Of a DNA stretch of 64,000 nucleotides, positions 28,418 to 36,734 are shown piece after piece. The DNA lies in assembly GCA_002197545.1 (NCBI GenBank), contig NFUO01000389.1, forward strand, positions 1 through 64,000, given 5' to 3'. The DNA comes from Acidobacteria subdivision 2 bacterium RH1 MAG20. GTDB lineage: Bacteria; Acidobacteriota; Terriglobia; Terriglobales; Acidobacteriaceae. A model generated the notes under the pieces. That model worked only from the letters and a program-made list of their open reading frames with translations. It was not told where the DNA came from and made no database searches. The number at the start of each line of letters is the position of its first letter. Within the stretch, counting starts at the first letter, position 1. The translations under genes and the position numbers were made by a program.

Positions 28418-28436
28418 CACTTAAATTTCATATTGC

Positions 28437-29036
28437 CTACCTTCGGCTTGCCGGCGGCACTATCCCATTCATGCGCAGATACTCAACCAGTTGGCCATAG
28501 TGGTCGAAGCCGTGCGCCACCACGTAGCCCGCAAGGCTCGCCCGCGTCTGATCTCCGCGGACACCCTCGAAAGCATTCTGCGGCGTCAATGTGTCAATCG
28601 CCTTATGTGCAAACGCAAACGACGCATCGAGAGCTGCCACTAGCTTGTCCTTGTCCGTCATGCTGCCGATCGCCTTTACATCGACATCCGGTTTCATCCC
28701 GCTCAGCTGGCCGGCAAGCATGTAGTTTGCCTGCGCCACGTGCGCCACCATCGCGCCAAACGACCGCACGCCCTTATTGTTCGGCGACAGATAGTCTGTC
28801 CCCTGGCCTTCTTTGAAGATCGCCGCGCTCGGGGCAAAGCTGTACTTCTCCGCAGGCATCGCCCTGGCTACGCCCATCATCTCCGACTCGAACCCGCTCA
28901 GCATCGCATTGAACGACTTCGCCGGTGAGATCATCGTCCCCGCAGCCATCGCCGGAGCCTTGCCGCCCATCTGGGCCTGTGTGCCCATCGAACAACAGAC
29001 CGCCAGAGCCAATGCCACTACTATTTGTCTCATCAT
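28437..29036 (-). CDS. Exported DinB-family protein
   Basis: 199 residues: a signal peptide ([19 protein letters not shown]), then a DinB four-helix bundle (~38-190). Likely metal-ligand histidines are in [13 protein letters not shown] and [20 protein letters not shown]. DinB-like proteins include thiol-dependent transferases, but the substrate of this exported form is unknown. Confidence 0.87.
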   Translation of the reverse strand: MMRQIVVALALAVCCSMGTQAQMGGKAPAMAAGTMISPAKSFNAMLSGFESEMMGVARAMPAEKYSFAPSAAIFKEGQGTDYLSPNNKGVRSFGAMVAHVAQANYMLAGQLSGMKPDVDVKAIGSMTDKDKLVAALDASFAFAHKAIDTLTPQNAFEGVRGDQTRASLAGYVVAHGFDHYGQLVEYLRMNGIVPPASRR

Positions 29037-29177
29037 CGTCTCTCTCCAATTACCCTCTTCTTACTCTCTTTGATCGTTGCGGCCGCAAGCGGCAGCGCGC
29101 TTGCGCCCAGCCTACCAGATTTCACCCGTTCCCGGCGCGACAGTCCATCCATGCCTCGCCGGAAGTAAAATAGATCC

Positions 29178-30461
29178 ATGCGCCATATCTACATGGACGC
29201 GAACGCCACCACCCCCCTTCTCCCCGAAGTCTTCGAGGCGATGCGTCCCTTCTGGATCGAGCACTTCGGCAACGCCAGCTCCATCCATCAACAGGGCCAG
29301 TACGCCCGCGCCGCTGTCGATCATGCCCGCGAATCCATCGCCAGACTCCTCCACTGCCGCGCCTCCGAGATCGTCTTCACCTCCGGCGGCACCGAGAGCG
29401 ACAACCTCGCCCTCTTCGGAACGCTCTCCGCTGGCACCCACCTCATCACCACTGCCATCGAGCATCATGCCGTACTCCACGCAGCGGAATCTCTGGCCGC
29501 ACGAAAGATCGACGTCACCTTTCTGCCCTGCACTCCCCAGGGCCTCATCGAGCCAGCCGCACTCGAAGCCGCTCTCCGCCCCAACACCAAGCTCGTCAGC
29601 ATCATGTTTGCGAACAATGAGACCGGCGTCATTCAACCCATCGCCGAACTCGCCCGCATCACCCACGCCCATTCCGAAGCAGCGCTCTTCCACACCGACG
29701 CCGTTCAGGCCGCTGGCAAGCTGCCGCTCGATCTGGGCCCGCGCGGCCCGCTCAAGGACGTCGACCTCCTCACCCTCTCCGGCCACAAGATCTACGCGCC
29801 CAAAGGCGTCGGCGTCCTCTTCGTCCGTCGCAGCGTCCGTCTCGCGCCCATGCTCCACGGCGGCACTCACGAACGCCAGCGCCGCGCCGGAACAGAAAAT
29901 GTCACCGGAGTCGTAGGCCTCGGCAAAGCTGCCGAACTCGCACAGCACTGGCTAACTAACGACAGCGCCACCACAAATCCGGGTGCCCCATATCTCGATT
30001 CTGAGATATGGGCATCGGGCGAACGCCAGACCGCTCCTGCCCATCTCGACCCAGCGAATGGCCCAAACCACCTCGCCGCGCTCCGCGACCGCCTCGAACA
30101 AGGCATCCTCGCCCAGGTAGAAGAGTGTGGCATCAACGGCGAAGGCGCTCCCCGCGTCTCCAACACCGCCAACCTCTTCTTCGACCATGTAGAGGCCGAA
30201 GCCCTCGTCATCGCGCTCGACCTGAAAGGCCTCTCCGTCAGCGGAGGCTCCGCCTGCCAGTCCGGCGCCACCGAGCCCTCACACGTCCTGACAGCGATGG
30301 GTCTGACTCCAGCACGCGCCCGTGCCAGCATCCGCTTCTCTCTCTCCAAGCTGACCACCGAAGAAGAAGTCGATCAAGCCCTCACGCTCGTCCCCACCGC
30401 CGTGGCCCACCTCCGCGACTTATCTCCCACCTGGCATAAAAGCATCGCGGTAGGAGTCTAG
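29178..30461 (+). CDS. Cysteine desulfurase with an in-frame palindromic insertion
   Basis: PLP enzyme of the NifS/IscS class V family that frees sulfur from cysteine for Fe-S clusters and thio-modification. The PLP lysine is in TLSGHKIYAPKGVGVLF (~residue 203) and the active-site cysteine in GGSACQSGATEPSHVL (~residue 357). Its 427 residues exceed the usual ~385. The extra ~35 residues (about 258-293) come from a stretch carrying a perfect hairpin element at 29981-30014 and lie in a surface region before helix AALRDRLEQGI. All catalytic parts remain. The gene could supply MnmA, 11 kb away. Confidence 0.92.
   Translation: MRHIYMDANATTPLLPEVFEAMRPFWIEHFGNASSIHQQGQYARAAVDHARESIARLLHCRASEIVFTSGGTESDNLALFGTLSAGTHLITTAIEHHAVLHAAESLAARKIDVTFLPCTPQGLIEPAALEAALRPNTKLVSIMFANNETGVIQPIAELARITHAHSEAALFHTDAVQAAGKLPLDLGPRGPLKDVDLLTLSGHKIYAPKGVGVLFVRRSVRLAPMLHGGTHERQRRAGTENVTGVVGLGKAAELAQHWLTNDSATTNPGAPYLDSEIWASGERQTAPAHLDPANGPNHLAALRDRLEQGILAQVEECGINGEGAPRVSNTANLFFDHVEAEALVIALDLKGLSVSGGSACQSGATEPSHVLTAMGLTPARARASIRFSLSKLTTEEEVDQALTLVPTAVAHLRDLSPTWHKSIAVGV
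29981..30014 (+). repeat. Palindromic element inserted in frame in the cysteine desulfurase gene
   Basis: GGGTGC precedes a perfect 10-bp stem: CCCATATCTC (29987-29996), loop GATTCT, GAGATATGGG (30003-30012). Same loop and stem length as the element at 58994-59019, with compensating changes in the stem. Confidence 0.8.
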
Positions 30462-30575
30462 GCACCGTCGCCTTCGCGACGTCAGCAAAGGTCAGAGCAC
30501 CGCCCAGACCGTAACAGAAGGTATACTTCCACTTGCACCGCGCTATTTCAAAATTCTAACAACAGGAAAGTGTTC

Positions 30576-31109
30576 ATGCGCCTTCGCAGTCTTCTCCTTG
30601 TCCTGGCCCTCGCTGTAACCGCACAAGCAAAGGCACAGATCGGTGTCTACGGAACCTTTACTGGTGGCCATCTCAGCAGCATTAAGGCTCCTTATCCATA
30701 TACAGGCACCTCCGGCTATTGGGTAGCTGGAGGAGGGTTCGGCATTTATGACGATTTCACTCACCTAGGTCCTGTCCACGTCGGCGCGGACATACGCGGC
30801 ACCATTCTGAATTCCAAAGGCCGCAAGCTGAATAGCGGACTCGTCGGTGTCCGTTTCGCCTTCAAACCACCCGTACTGCCCTTGAGGCCTTATCTACAAG
30901 CCTCTGTCGGCGGCGGCAGCACGAACTATGGAGCCAATAGCGCCACGCACAGCGGCCTGCAATACCAGTTCTTCGGCGGGCTCGATTACACTTTCCTGCC
31001 ACGCCTGGATTGGAGGATCATCGAGTACGGCGGTGGCGGGCTACGCATCTCAGGTGCGAATTATCCCGTACAGTCCATCAGCACAGGTATCGTCTTTCGG
31101 CTTCCCTGA
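30576..31109 (+). CDS. Small outer-membrane beta-barrel protein
   Basis: About 177 residues: a signal peptide (SLLLVLALAVTAQAKAQ) then alternating strands typical of an OmpA/OmpW-like eight-stranded barrel, ending in a terminal aromatic-type strand (STGIVFRLP). GVYGTFTGGHLSS, FGIYDDFTHLG, PYLQASVGGGS and FFGGLDYTFLPRLDWRIIEYG are strand-like. The ATG at 30576 follows AGGAAAG by 8 bases. Similar to the protein at 54807. Function unknown. Confidence 0.8.
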   Translation: MRLRSLLLVLALAVTAQAKAQIGVYGTFTGGHLSSIKAPYPYTGTSGYWVAGGGFGIYDDFTHLGPVHVGADIRGTILNSKGRKLNSGLVGVRFAFKPPVLPLRPYLQASVGGGSTNYGANSATHSGLQYQFFGGLDYTFLPRLDWRIIEYGGGGLRISGANYPVQSISTGIVFRLP

Positions 31110-31168
31110 CCCGAGAATGAAATAAAGTGAGCGAAACCCGTCGCGGTCCCTGCAAGCGTCAGGCTCCC

Positions 31169-33043
31169 TCATAGATACCAGGGAATATTCACCACCACAA
31201 TCCTCTGGTTCCCTTTCAACAACAGCAGCAGCTTCAACAACTGCACCCGCTGCCCATGCAGCGCATTCTCCCACCAGTGCCGCACGACCATCTCCGGCAG
31301 GATCACCGCAACCTTTCGCCCCGGATTGTCATCTTCCAGCTTCAGGATGTAATCCATCAGCGGCGTAAGCACAAACCTGAAATTGGAAGGTATCGTTACC
31401 AGTTCCGGCGCCTGCAACCCTTCTTTTCTGATCGGCGCCAGCACCTTCTCATCCCACACCCCCTCCAACCCCTCATCCCCCTCATTGTCAGAGTGGACGT
31501 GCACTACCTTGATATCTTTCGACAGCAGCAGCCCGAACCGCAACGCCTTTTCCGTAATCCGGTCCCACCGCGCCATCGGAATGACGACAATAGGCTGCTC
31601 CAGATTCACCAGGTTCAGCGGAGTCATGTCCTTCATCTCCCGCTTCACTCTCGTGTAGTGCCGCTTCACTCCAAGCATGATCAGGATCAGCAACGGCACC
31701 AACAATGCCGTCACCCACGCGCCGGACATGAACTTCGCCACCAACACCACAATCGTGGTCAGACCCGTCGCCACAGCGCCAAAGCCATTCACGAACATAT
31801 GCCACCAGTGCTTCCGGTAGCCGCCTTCCTCTTTCTTCCAGTGCACCACCATGCCTGCCTGCGACAGCGTAAAGGCAAGGAACGCGCCAATCGCATACAG
31901 CGGAATCAGCCTGTCCGTCACGCCATCAAAGAGGATAAGAAGCAGCGCGGTAAATCCGGTCAACGCATAGATTCCATGGGAAAACAGAAGACGGCGTCCG
32001 CGAAGAAGAAACACATGCGGAAGATAGTCATGCGTGGCAATCGCCCGCGCCAACCGTGGAAAATCGGCGAATGGAGTGTTTGCGCTCAGCGCCAGTGCCC
32101 CAAACACAGATCCCATGGTCAGGAAGTAGAACCATCCCCGCCCAAAAACCACCGACACTAAAATACTGAGTACGCTCTGATAATGATACGCATCCGGTTC
32201 CATGGCTGTCACGCCATAGGCCCGCGCTAGATAAGTCGTCCCAAACAGCAGCACAACCAGTATTCCGATAATGACGGTCAGGGCCCTCTGGGCCTTCTTC
32301 GCCCGCGGCTCGCTGAACGCTGTCACGCCATTCGATACTGCCTCAACGCCAGTCATCGCAGCGCATCCACTGGAGAACGCCTTCATCAGCAGCCAGATTC
32401 CGAGATACTTTACGGTGGCTGGCAGAGCCGGTGGAGGAGCCATCACCGGCACCGGATGGCCGCCGCTGACCATGGTCCGGTACACTCCCACGCCAATGAC
32501 AATCATGAGCGTTCCTACAAACAAAAAAGTCGGCGCCATGAACGCCGCGCCTGTGTCTTTCACCCCGCGCATATTCACAACCGCGAGAATCACCAGAATC
32601 CCTAAACAGAGCACCAGGGTATCTGATTGCAGGGCCGGCACAGCGGAGGTCAGTGCAGTTACGCCGGCTGATATGCCCACCGCGGCTGTCAGAATGTAGT
32701 CGATCATCAACGCCGCAGCGGCAAGCAGACCAGGCCCATCGCCCAGATTCTCGGTCGCCACGGTGTACGACCCGCCGCCATTCGGATAGGCCGCAATCGT
32801 CTGCCGGTAGCTGAAGAACACTATCCCCAGCAAAATCAGAATCGCCGAAATAATGGGAACAATGTAGTGGAGTCCCGCCAGCCCCAGCGGAATCAGCAGC
32901 GTCATCGCCGCCTCTGGTCCATATGCCGCGCTCGTCAGCGCATCCAGGCCAAAAATCGGAATTCCCGCAGCGACACCGATATGTTCGGCCCGCTCTTCAC
33001 TTGTTGCTAACGGTCTCCCCAGAAGGGAGTCTACAAAAGACAT
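31169..33043 (-). CDS. APC-superfamily permease
   Basis: Amino acid/polyamine/organocation permease of 624 residues. About twelve hydrophobic segments; the first has the unwound-helix signature region AAGIPIFGLDALTSAAYGPE. A cytoplasmic C-terminal domain of ~150 residues follows (KDIKVVHVHSDNEG, VAVILPEMVVRHWWENALHG), resembling a universal-stress-like fold seen in long acidobacterial APC permeases. Substrate unknown. Confidence 0.88.
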   Translation of the reverse strand: MSFVDSLLGRPLATSEERAEHIGVAAGIPIFGLDALTSAAYGPEAAMTLLIPLGLAGLHYIVPIISAILILLGIVFFSYRQTIAAYPNGGGSYTVATENLGDGPGLLAAAALMIDYILTAAVGISAGVTALTSAVPALQSDTLVLCLGILVILAVVNMRGVKDTGAAFMAPTFLFVGTLMIVIGVGVYRTMVSGGHPVPVMAPPPALPATVKYLGIWLLMKAFSSGCAAMTGVEAVSNGVTAFSEPRAKKAQRALTVIIGILVVLLFGTTYLARAYGVTAMEPDAYHYQSVLSILVSVVFGRGWFYFLTMGSVFGALALSANTPFADFPRLARAIATHDYLPHVFLLRGRRLLFSHGIYALTGFTALLLILFDGVTDRLIPLYAIGAFLAFTLSQAGMVVHWKKEEGGYRKHWWHMFVNGFGAVATGLTTIVVLVAKFMSGAWVTALLVPLLILIMLGVKRHYTRVKREMKDMTPLNLVNLEQPIVVIPMARWDRITEKALRFGLLLSKDIKVVHVHSDNEGDEGLEGVWDEKVLAPIRKEGLQAPELVTIPSNFRFVLTPLMDYILKLEDDNPGRKVAVILPEMVVRHWWENALHGQRVQLLKLLLLLKGNQRIVVVNIPWYL

Positions 33044-33191
33044 CGTTTTTGTATGGTAACGCCTCTGTCAAGATGAGCGTATACGTCTTTTTGCGTATTT
33101 ATAATGCTCTCCCGGGCATGCCTCATCCTCCCTCTCAGCGAACTCCTATAATTGATCGAGCTAAAGCCAATATCGAAAATCAGGAGTCTCC

Positions 33192-33761
33192 ATGCCCGCG
33201 AACCTCTACGACATTCCCGTCCACCGCATCACAGGCGAAGGCGCATCGCTCGCCGACTACCAAGGCAAAGTCCTGCTCGTCGTTAACGTCGCCTCGCAGT
33301 GCGGCCTCACCCCGCAGTACGACGCCCTCGAAAAGCTCTACACCCGCTTCAAAGACTCCGGCCTCGCCGTCCTCGGCTTCCCCGCCAACGACTTCGGCGC
33401 CCAAGAGCCCGGCACCAATGAGGAGATCCAGACCTTCTGCCGCAGCAACTTCGGCGTCAACTTCCCCATGTTCTCCAAGATCGCCGTCACCGGCCCCGAA
33501 ACCCACCCGCTCTACAAAGCCCTCATCGAGGCCCAACCCAAAGCCTCCGGCGACGGCCGCGCAGCCATGCGCGAGAATCTCAACGGCTTCCTCAGCAAGA
33601 AGCACAACTCCACCACGAACGCGGAGCCAGGCATCCTCTGGAACTTCGAGAAATTTCTCATTGACCGCCAAGGCAACGTCGTCGCCCGCTTCTCCCCCGA
33701 AGTCCTGCCCGACGACCCAGCCGTCATGGTCGCCATCGAATCCGCTCTCGCCAAGCCCTGA
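33192..33761 (+). CDS. Glutathione peroxidase family (cysteine type)
   Basis: Thiol peroxidase of 189 residues. The active-site cysteine is in VNVASQCGLTPQYDALEKLY (~residue 37), followed by GFPANDFGAQEPGTNEEI (Gln) and WNFEKFLIDRQGNVV (Trp), completing the Cys-Gln-Trp triad. A cysteine, not selenocysteine, is used; such enzymes usually rely on thioredoxin. The repeat at 33773-33814 lies just after the stop. Confidence 0.92.
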   Translation: MPANLYDIPVHRITGEGASLADYQGKVLLVVNVASQCGLTPQYDALEKLYTRFKDSGLAVLGFPANDFGAQEPGTNEEIQTFCRSNFGVNFPMFSKIAVTGPETHPLYKALIEAQPKASGDGRAAMRENLNGFLSKKHNSTTNAEPGILWNFEKFLIDRQGNVVARFSPEVLPDDPAVMVAIESALAKP

Positions 33762-33772
33762 CTTTCAAATGC

Positions 33773-33814
33773 GGGTGCCCATCTTCGGCGCGGTTTTATC
33801 GCGCCTAAGGTGGG
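33773..33814 (+). repeat. GGGTGCCC palindromic element after the glutathione peroxidase gene
   Basis: GGGTGCCC followed by a 15-bp stem (33778-33792 with 33800-33814) that has one G-T pair and one mismatch, and a 7-base loop. The same leader and stem end (CCCAT...GTGGG) as the element at 59073-59111. Confidence 0.7.
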
Positions 33815-33877
33815 CAATCGCGCAGCGATGCGCTTTCCTCCATCATGGCCTCACATTTCGAGAGGAACATTCACCTC

Positions 33878-34492
33878 ATGCGCATTCTAAAAACACTTCT
33901 TCCTCTGGTCCTCCCCGCCATCGCCCAAAAGCCCCCCATCCAGATCACCGCCGATCTCTCCGAAGCCCCGCGCAAGCTCTATCACGCCGAAGTCGAAATT
34001 CCCGTCACCCCCGGCCCGCTCACTCTCATCACGCCGGAGTGGATCCCCGGCAACCATCGCCCCACCGGCCCTGTCGCAGACATCACCGGCGTAGCCTTCA
34101 CCGCCAACGGCCAAACCCTGCCCTGGCGCCGCGACGACACCAACCTCTACGAATTCCACCTCACCATCCCCGCCGGAGTCACCACCCTCCACGCCCATCT
34201 CGACTGCATCGTCACCGCGCGCCTCATTGCCGTGCTGTGTAGCCGGATCGTATGGCGGGGAACGTCCTACCGCGAGCGCGAGTTCGCCACCCTGTTGATT
34301 CCCCGCGGCCTCATCACCGCTGTCCTTGCCCTCGAAGTCATCCAGTCGCAGCCTGCAGGCCTCTCCTACTTCCCGTCCTTGACCTTCGCCCTCATTCTGT
34401 TTACAAATCTTCTGGTTCTTCCAGCATCGATTCGTGCGCGTGCGCTCTCCACCACTTCAACCCCACCAGCCAACGAGCTGCCATCCCCCTGA
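33878..34492 (+). pseudogene. Chimeric frame: M61 peptidase N-terminus joined to a cation/proton antiporter C-terminus
   Basis: The open frame joins pieces of two unrelated genes. Residues ~1-113 match the N-terminal beta domain of M61 glycyl aminopeptidases (signal peptide, then ITADLSEAPRKLYHAEVEIP, LTLITPEWIPGNHRPTGPVA, LHAHLDCIVTAR). From ~114 it reads LIAVLCSRIVWRGTSYRERE, then FATLLIPRGLITAVLALEVI, as in the last membrane helices of monovalent cation/proton antiporters. The join is near 34213-34225. The peptidase catalytic domain and the antiporter core are missing, so neither activity can remain. The likely cause is a deletion. It lies ~30 bases upstream of an insertion element's repeat region. 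Confidence 0.75.
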
Positions 34493-34511
34493 TTTTACTA
34501 AGTCAGCACGC

Positions 34512-34530
34512 TTATAGATCTGCGAAAACT
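34512..34530 (+). repeat. First half of a ~30-bp tandem repeat split by the IS
   Basis: TTATAGATCTGCGAAAAC (34512-34529) recurs at 36513-36530 with one change. Removing the insertion element and one target copy restores two adjacent ~30-bp units (TATAGATCTGCG..AAAC, ending TTGGTGCTT). Confidence 0.7.
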
Positions 34531-34579
34531 GGTAATTATATAGTTGACAAATCAACTTGATTGTCTTAGTATAAATTAC

Positions 34580-35578
34580 ATGAAAGCCCCTAAGACTCTT
34601 CAAGAAGCCATCATTCACTTTTCCGATGCCGATAACTGCCTTGAGTTCATGGTTATGCACCGTTGGCCGGATGGGGTTGTCACCTGTCCGACCTGCGGTC
34701 GCAAGGATGTTTCCTTCCTTGCGAAACAGAAGAAATGGCAGTGCAAGAGTGCTCACGCCAAGCGGCAGTTCTCTGCGAAGGTTGGAACCATCTTCGAGGA
34801 CTCCCCGCTTGGATTGGAAAAGTGGCTTCCCGCCGTGTGGCTCATTACCAATTCCAAAAACGGTGTCTCTTCCTGTGAGATTGCACGATCGCTGGGTGTC
34901 ACTCAGAAGACTGCGTGGTTCATGCTTCACCGCATTCGTTATGCGATGAAAGCCAACCCATTCGGCTACGTCGGCAAACTGGGCGGATCGGACAGCGGCC
35001 CTGTCGAAGTAGATGAATCTTTTGTTGGTGGCAAACTGGCAAACATGCACAAAGGCCGTGCGAAGAAGATGCAGGAGACTCGTGCGGAGGTTGACCCCAA
35101 CGAATACTTTCAGCGGTACGCGAACAAGACCGTCGTAATGGGTATGTTCGACCGCGAATCCCGTCAGGTGCGGGCTAAGGTCATCCCGAATGTGAAGCGC
35201 GAGACTTTGCAAAACGAAATCCTCAAGAACGTGAAATACGGGTCGAAGGTCTATACCGATTCAGCCGTGAGTTATAACCGCACCGGATGGCACTATATTC
35301 ATGAAGCCGTGAATCATGCCGAATGCTACGTCAAAGGCCAAGTTCATACCAACAGTCTTGAAAACTTTTGGAGTCTATTGAAGCGGAATCTTTCTGGAAC
35401 CTATGTCGCAGTTGAGCCATTTCATTTGGATCGCTATCTCGATGAACAGATGTTTCGTTTCAATAACCGCCTGAATAAAAGTGATGCAGACCGCTTCTCT
35501 AAGGCTCTGTCGCAGGTAGTGAATCGCCGTCTTACTTATGCCGACGTCACCGGCAAGGTGGGAGAAACGGCGTTCTAA
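34580..35578 (+). CDS. IS1595 (ISXO2-like) transposase
   Basis: DDE-type transposase of 332 residues. N-terminal zinc ribbon (CPTCG near residue 36 with a partner Cys in WQCKSAHAKRQF), a helical segment, then the ISXO2 catalytic domain: first Asp in GPVEVDESFVGGK, second in VYTDSAVSYNR, and the acidic third in HTNSLENFWSLLKRNLSG. The ATG at 34580 is chosen because MKAPKTLQEAIIHFS is where the family begins. The frame is intact, so the element could be active. Its stop overlaps the end of the convergent small gene. Confidence 0.93.
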   Translation: MKAPKTLQEAIIHFSDADNCLEFMVMHRWPDGVVTCPTCGRKDVSFLAKQKKWQCKSAHAKRQFSAKVGTIFEDSPLGLEKWLPAVWLITNSKNGVSSCEIARSLGVTQKTAWFMLHRIRYAMKANPFGYVGKLGGSDSGPVEVDESFVGGKLANMHKGRAKKMQETRAEVDPNEYFQRYANKTVVMGMFDRESRQVRAKVIPNVKRETLQNEILKNVKYGSKVYTDSAVSYNRTGWHYIHEAVNHAECYVKGQVHTNSLENFWSLLKRNLSGTYVAVEPFHLDRYLDEQMFRFNNRLNKSDADRFSKALSQVVNRRLTYADVTGKVGETAF

Positions 35579-35772
35579 TCCGTTTCGGAAGAAGCGCGGG
35601 AGGAAGCCGAAGACTTAGACGGTCTCCCCCGTCCTCGCTTCCCCGTTCGCTCCGCTTCCAATGCGCGCTGACGCTTCTCCGCTTCCATTGCGGCCTTCAC
35701 AGCCTTCGGATCGGCGCGGAGAATGGAACTCATCGCGCCTTTGAACGTTTCGTATTCTGAATTTGGCTTCAT
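35575..35772 (-). CDS. Small basic passenger protein of the IS1595 element
   Basis: 65 residues: YETFKGAMSSILRADPKAVK is predicted helical, followed by a charged tail (EAEKRQRALEAERTGKRGRG). Proteins of this kind (MKxxxEYExFxxxM...) are found in transposon and plasmid regions; function unknown. It lies tail-to-tail with the transposase, overlapping by four bases, and 4 bases downstream of the next passenger gene, so both are probably one transcript. Confidence 0.7.
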   Translation of the reverse strand: MKPNSEYETFKGAMSSILRADPKAVKAAMEAEKRQRALEAERTGKRGRGRPSKSSASSRASSETD

Positions 35773-35776
35773 CGTT

Positions 35777-36463
35777 TTAGTCCAAGAATTGCAGATTGCT
35801 TAGGTGACGGCTAACCTTCACAACTCGCACCTTCACTGCGATTATGAGATGCACGTCATTTTGATGCTCTCCCTCTCCGACGGCGGTCAGGAGTCTGTCT
35901 GTGGTCACACTGATTTTAGTTATGAGCGAATCGTCTTGAAGCAAAACGTAAAAAGGGTCTTCACCTTCGTCGGGTGTTGAATGGCCTAGTTCGGAACAGT
36001 TACTTGGAAGACGGAGCGCATCGAATAGCACCTTTACTCGGTTGTCTATATCGCCCCCACTTTTGACGATACGACCGGGGGCATCCCTGCGAAGAAAGAG
36101 AATATCTAGCTCGCAACTAAGGGCGCGATCCTCCGTTACGAGAGGAACAAACCTAAATCCGCAGCGCGAATATCCGTGCGCGATGGCATCAACAACCGTA
36201 CACTCCTTGCCAGTGGCCGAGTTTGCCGCATGGACCATTTGAGTGGTCCATTCTGACATGGGTGCCTGAACGCTCCAAAGCTCTTTGAGTTGCCTGTGGA
36301 GCACCTTACGGATATTGTGCTTGTCAACGGAACGGGTATCGGAACCACTCGCAGCCGGGAGGCGGCCTGAGTAGACAAGTCGGAATTCCACTACCTCGCC
36401 TCCTGTGGTGGGCCAAGGGTCGAAATTCCAAACAGTCTTGCCCGCAGACCCATCATCTCCCAT
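35777..36463 (-). CDS. Passenger protein with RusA-like resolvase motif
   Basis: 228 residues of uncertain function. The stretch GGDIDNRVKVLFDALRLP (~residue 145) followed by LLQDDSLITKISVTTDRLL (~180-198) resembles the catalytic DxDN...DaL...DDS pattern of RusA-type Holliday junction resolvases. It is longer than RusA (~120 aa), with an N-terminal beta-rich region (VVEFRLVYSGRLPA). The resemblance is by eye only. It sits inside the IS1595 element next to its right end, so it may be a passenger or a transposition accessory. Confidence 0.65.
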   Translation of the reverse strand: MGDDGSAGKTVWNFDPWPTTGGEVVEFRLVYSGRLPAASGSDTRSVDKHNIRKVLHRQLKELWSVQAPMSEWTTQMVHAANSATGKECTVVDAIAHGYSRCGFRFVPLVTEDRALSCELDILFLRRDAPGRIVKSGGDIDNRVKVLFDALRLPSNCSELGHSTPDEGEDPFYVLLQDDSLITKISVTTDRLLTAVGEGEHQNDVHLIIAVKVRVVKVSRHLSNLQFLD

Positions 36464-36501
36464 CGGTTCTGATTCGTCAAGTATATATTTACCCGAAAAC
36501 T

Positions 36502-36560
36502 TTGTTGGTGCTTTATAGATCTGCGGAAACCCTTATTGGTGCTTTTCGGACTTATGAGTG
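36502..36560 (+). repeat. Second tandem repeat unit and a degenerate third, right of the IS
   Basis: After the right target copy comes TTGTTGGTGCTT, then TATAGATCTGCGGAAACCC..TTGGTGCTT (36514-36544), then the degenerate TTCGGACTTATGAGTGCTC. The units are ~30 bp and share a GTGCT end. Nothing else is recognised between 36464 and 36616. Confidence 0.6.
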
Positions 36561-36616
36561 CTCTTCCTCAACATACCGTATCCCCTGGATTAAATTAAAC
36601 TGCCGCTTTGATAGGC

Positions 36617-36648
36617 TGTAGCTATAAGCTTTGATAGTTATAGCTACA
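36617..36648 (+). promoter_or_regulatory. Perfect 11-bp inverted repeat upstream of the asparagine synthetase gene
   Basis: TGTAGCTATAA (36617-36627) and TTATAGCTACA (36638-36648) around a 10-base loop. TTTGATAG occurs both just before the first arm and in the loop. Either a regulator site or an RNA hairpin ~90 bases before the start codon. Confidence 0.5.
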
Positions 36649-36734
36649 AGACGATCCTGCATGTCCCAGACAGATACCCAGTAGAGCAATCAGGTATTGC
36701 CCTGAGGCCGGAGGCATGTAGGATACAGGGATTT

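Larger units (their letters stand above)
34523..36501. mobile_element. IS1595-family insertion sequence with 8-bp target duplication
   Basis: CGAAAACT stands directly on both sides (34523-34530 and 36494-36501). The element itself (34531-36493, 1,963 bp) begins GGTAATTATATA and ends TATATATTTACC, an inverted pair with 11 of 12 matches. Eight-base duplications are usual for the IS1595 family. It carries a transposase on the plus strand and two passenger genes on the minus strand, which is why it is longer than a simple IS1595 of ~1 kb. It looks recent and complete. Confidence 0.85.

Noticed and set aside
29112..29948. 278-codon minus-strand frame
   Set aside because: Antisense of the cysteine desulfurase gene, which has complete PLP and cysteine motifs.
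33192..33761. Selenocysteine glutathione peroxidase
   Set aside because: The active-site codon is a cysteine TGC, not TGA.
32923..34242. 439-codon frame over the glutathione peroxidase gene
   Set aside because: Ser/Pro/Thr-rich shadow of the peroxidase and the chimeric frame.
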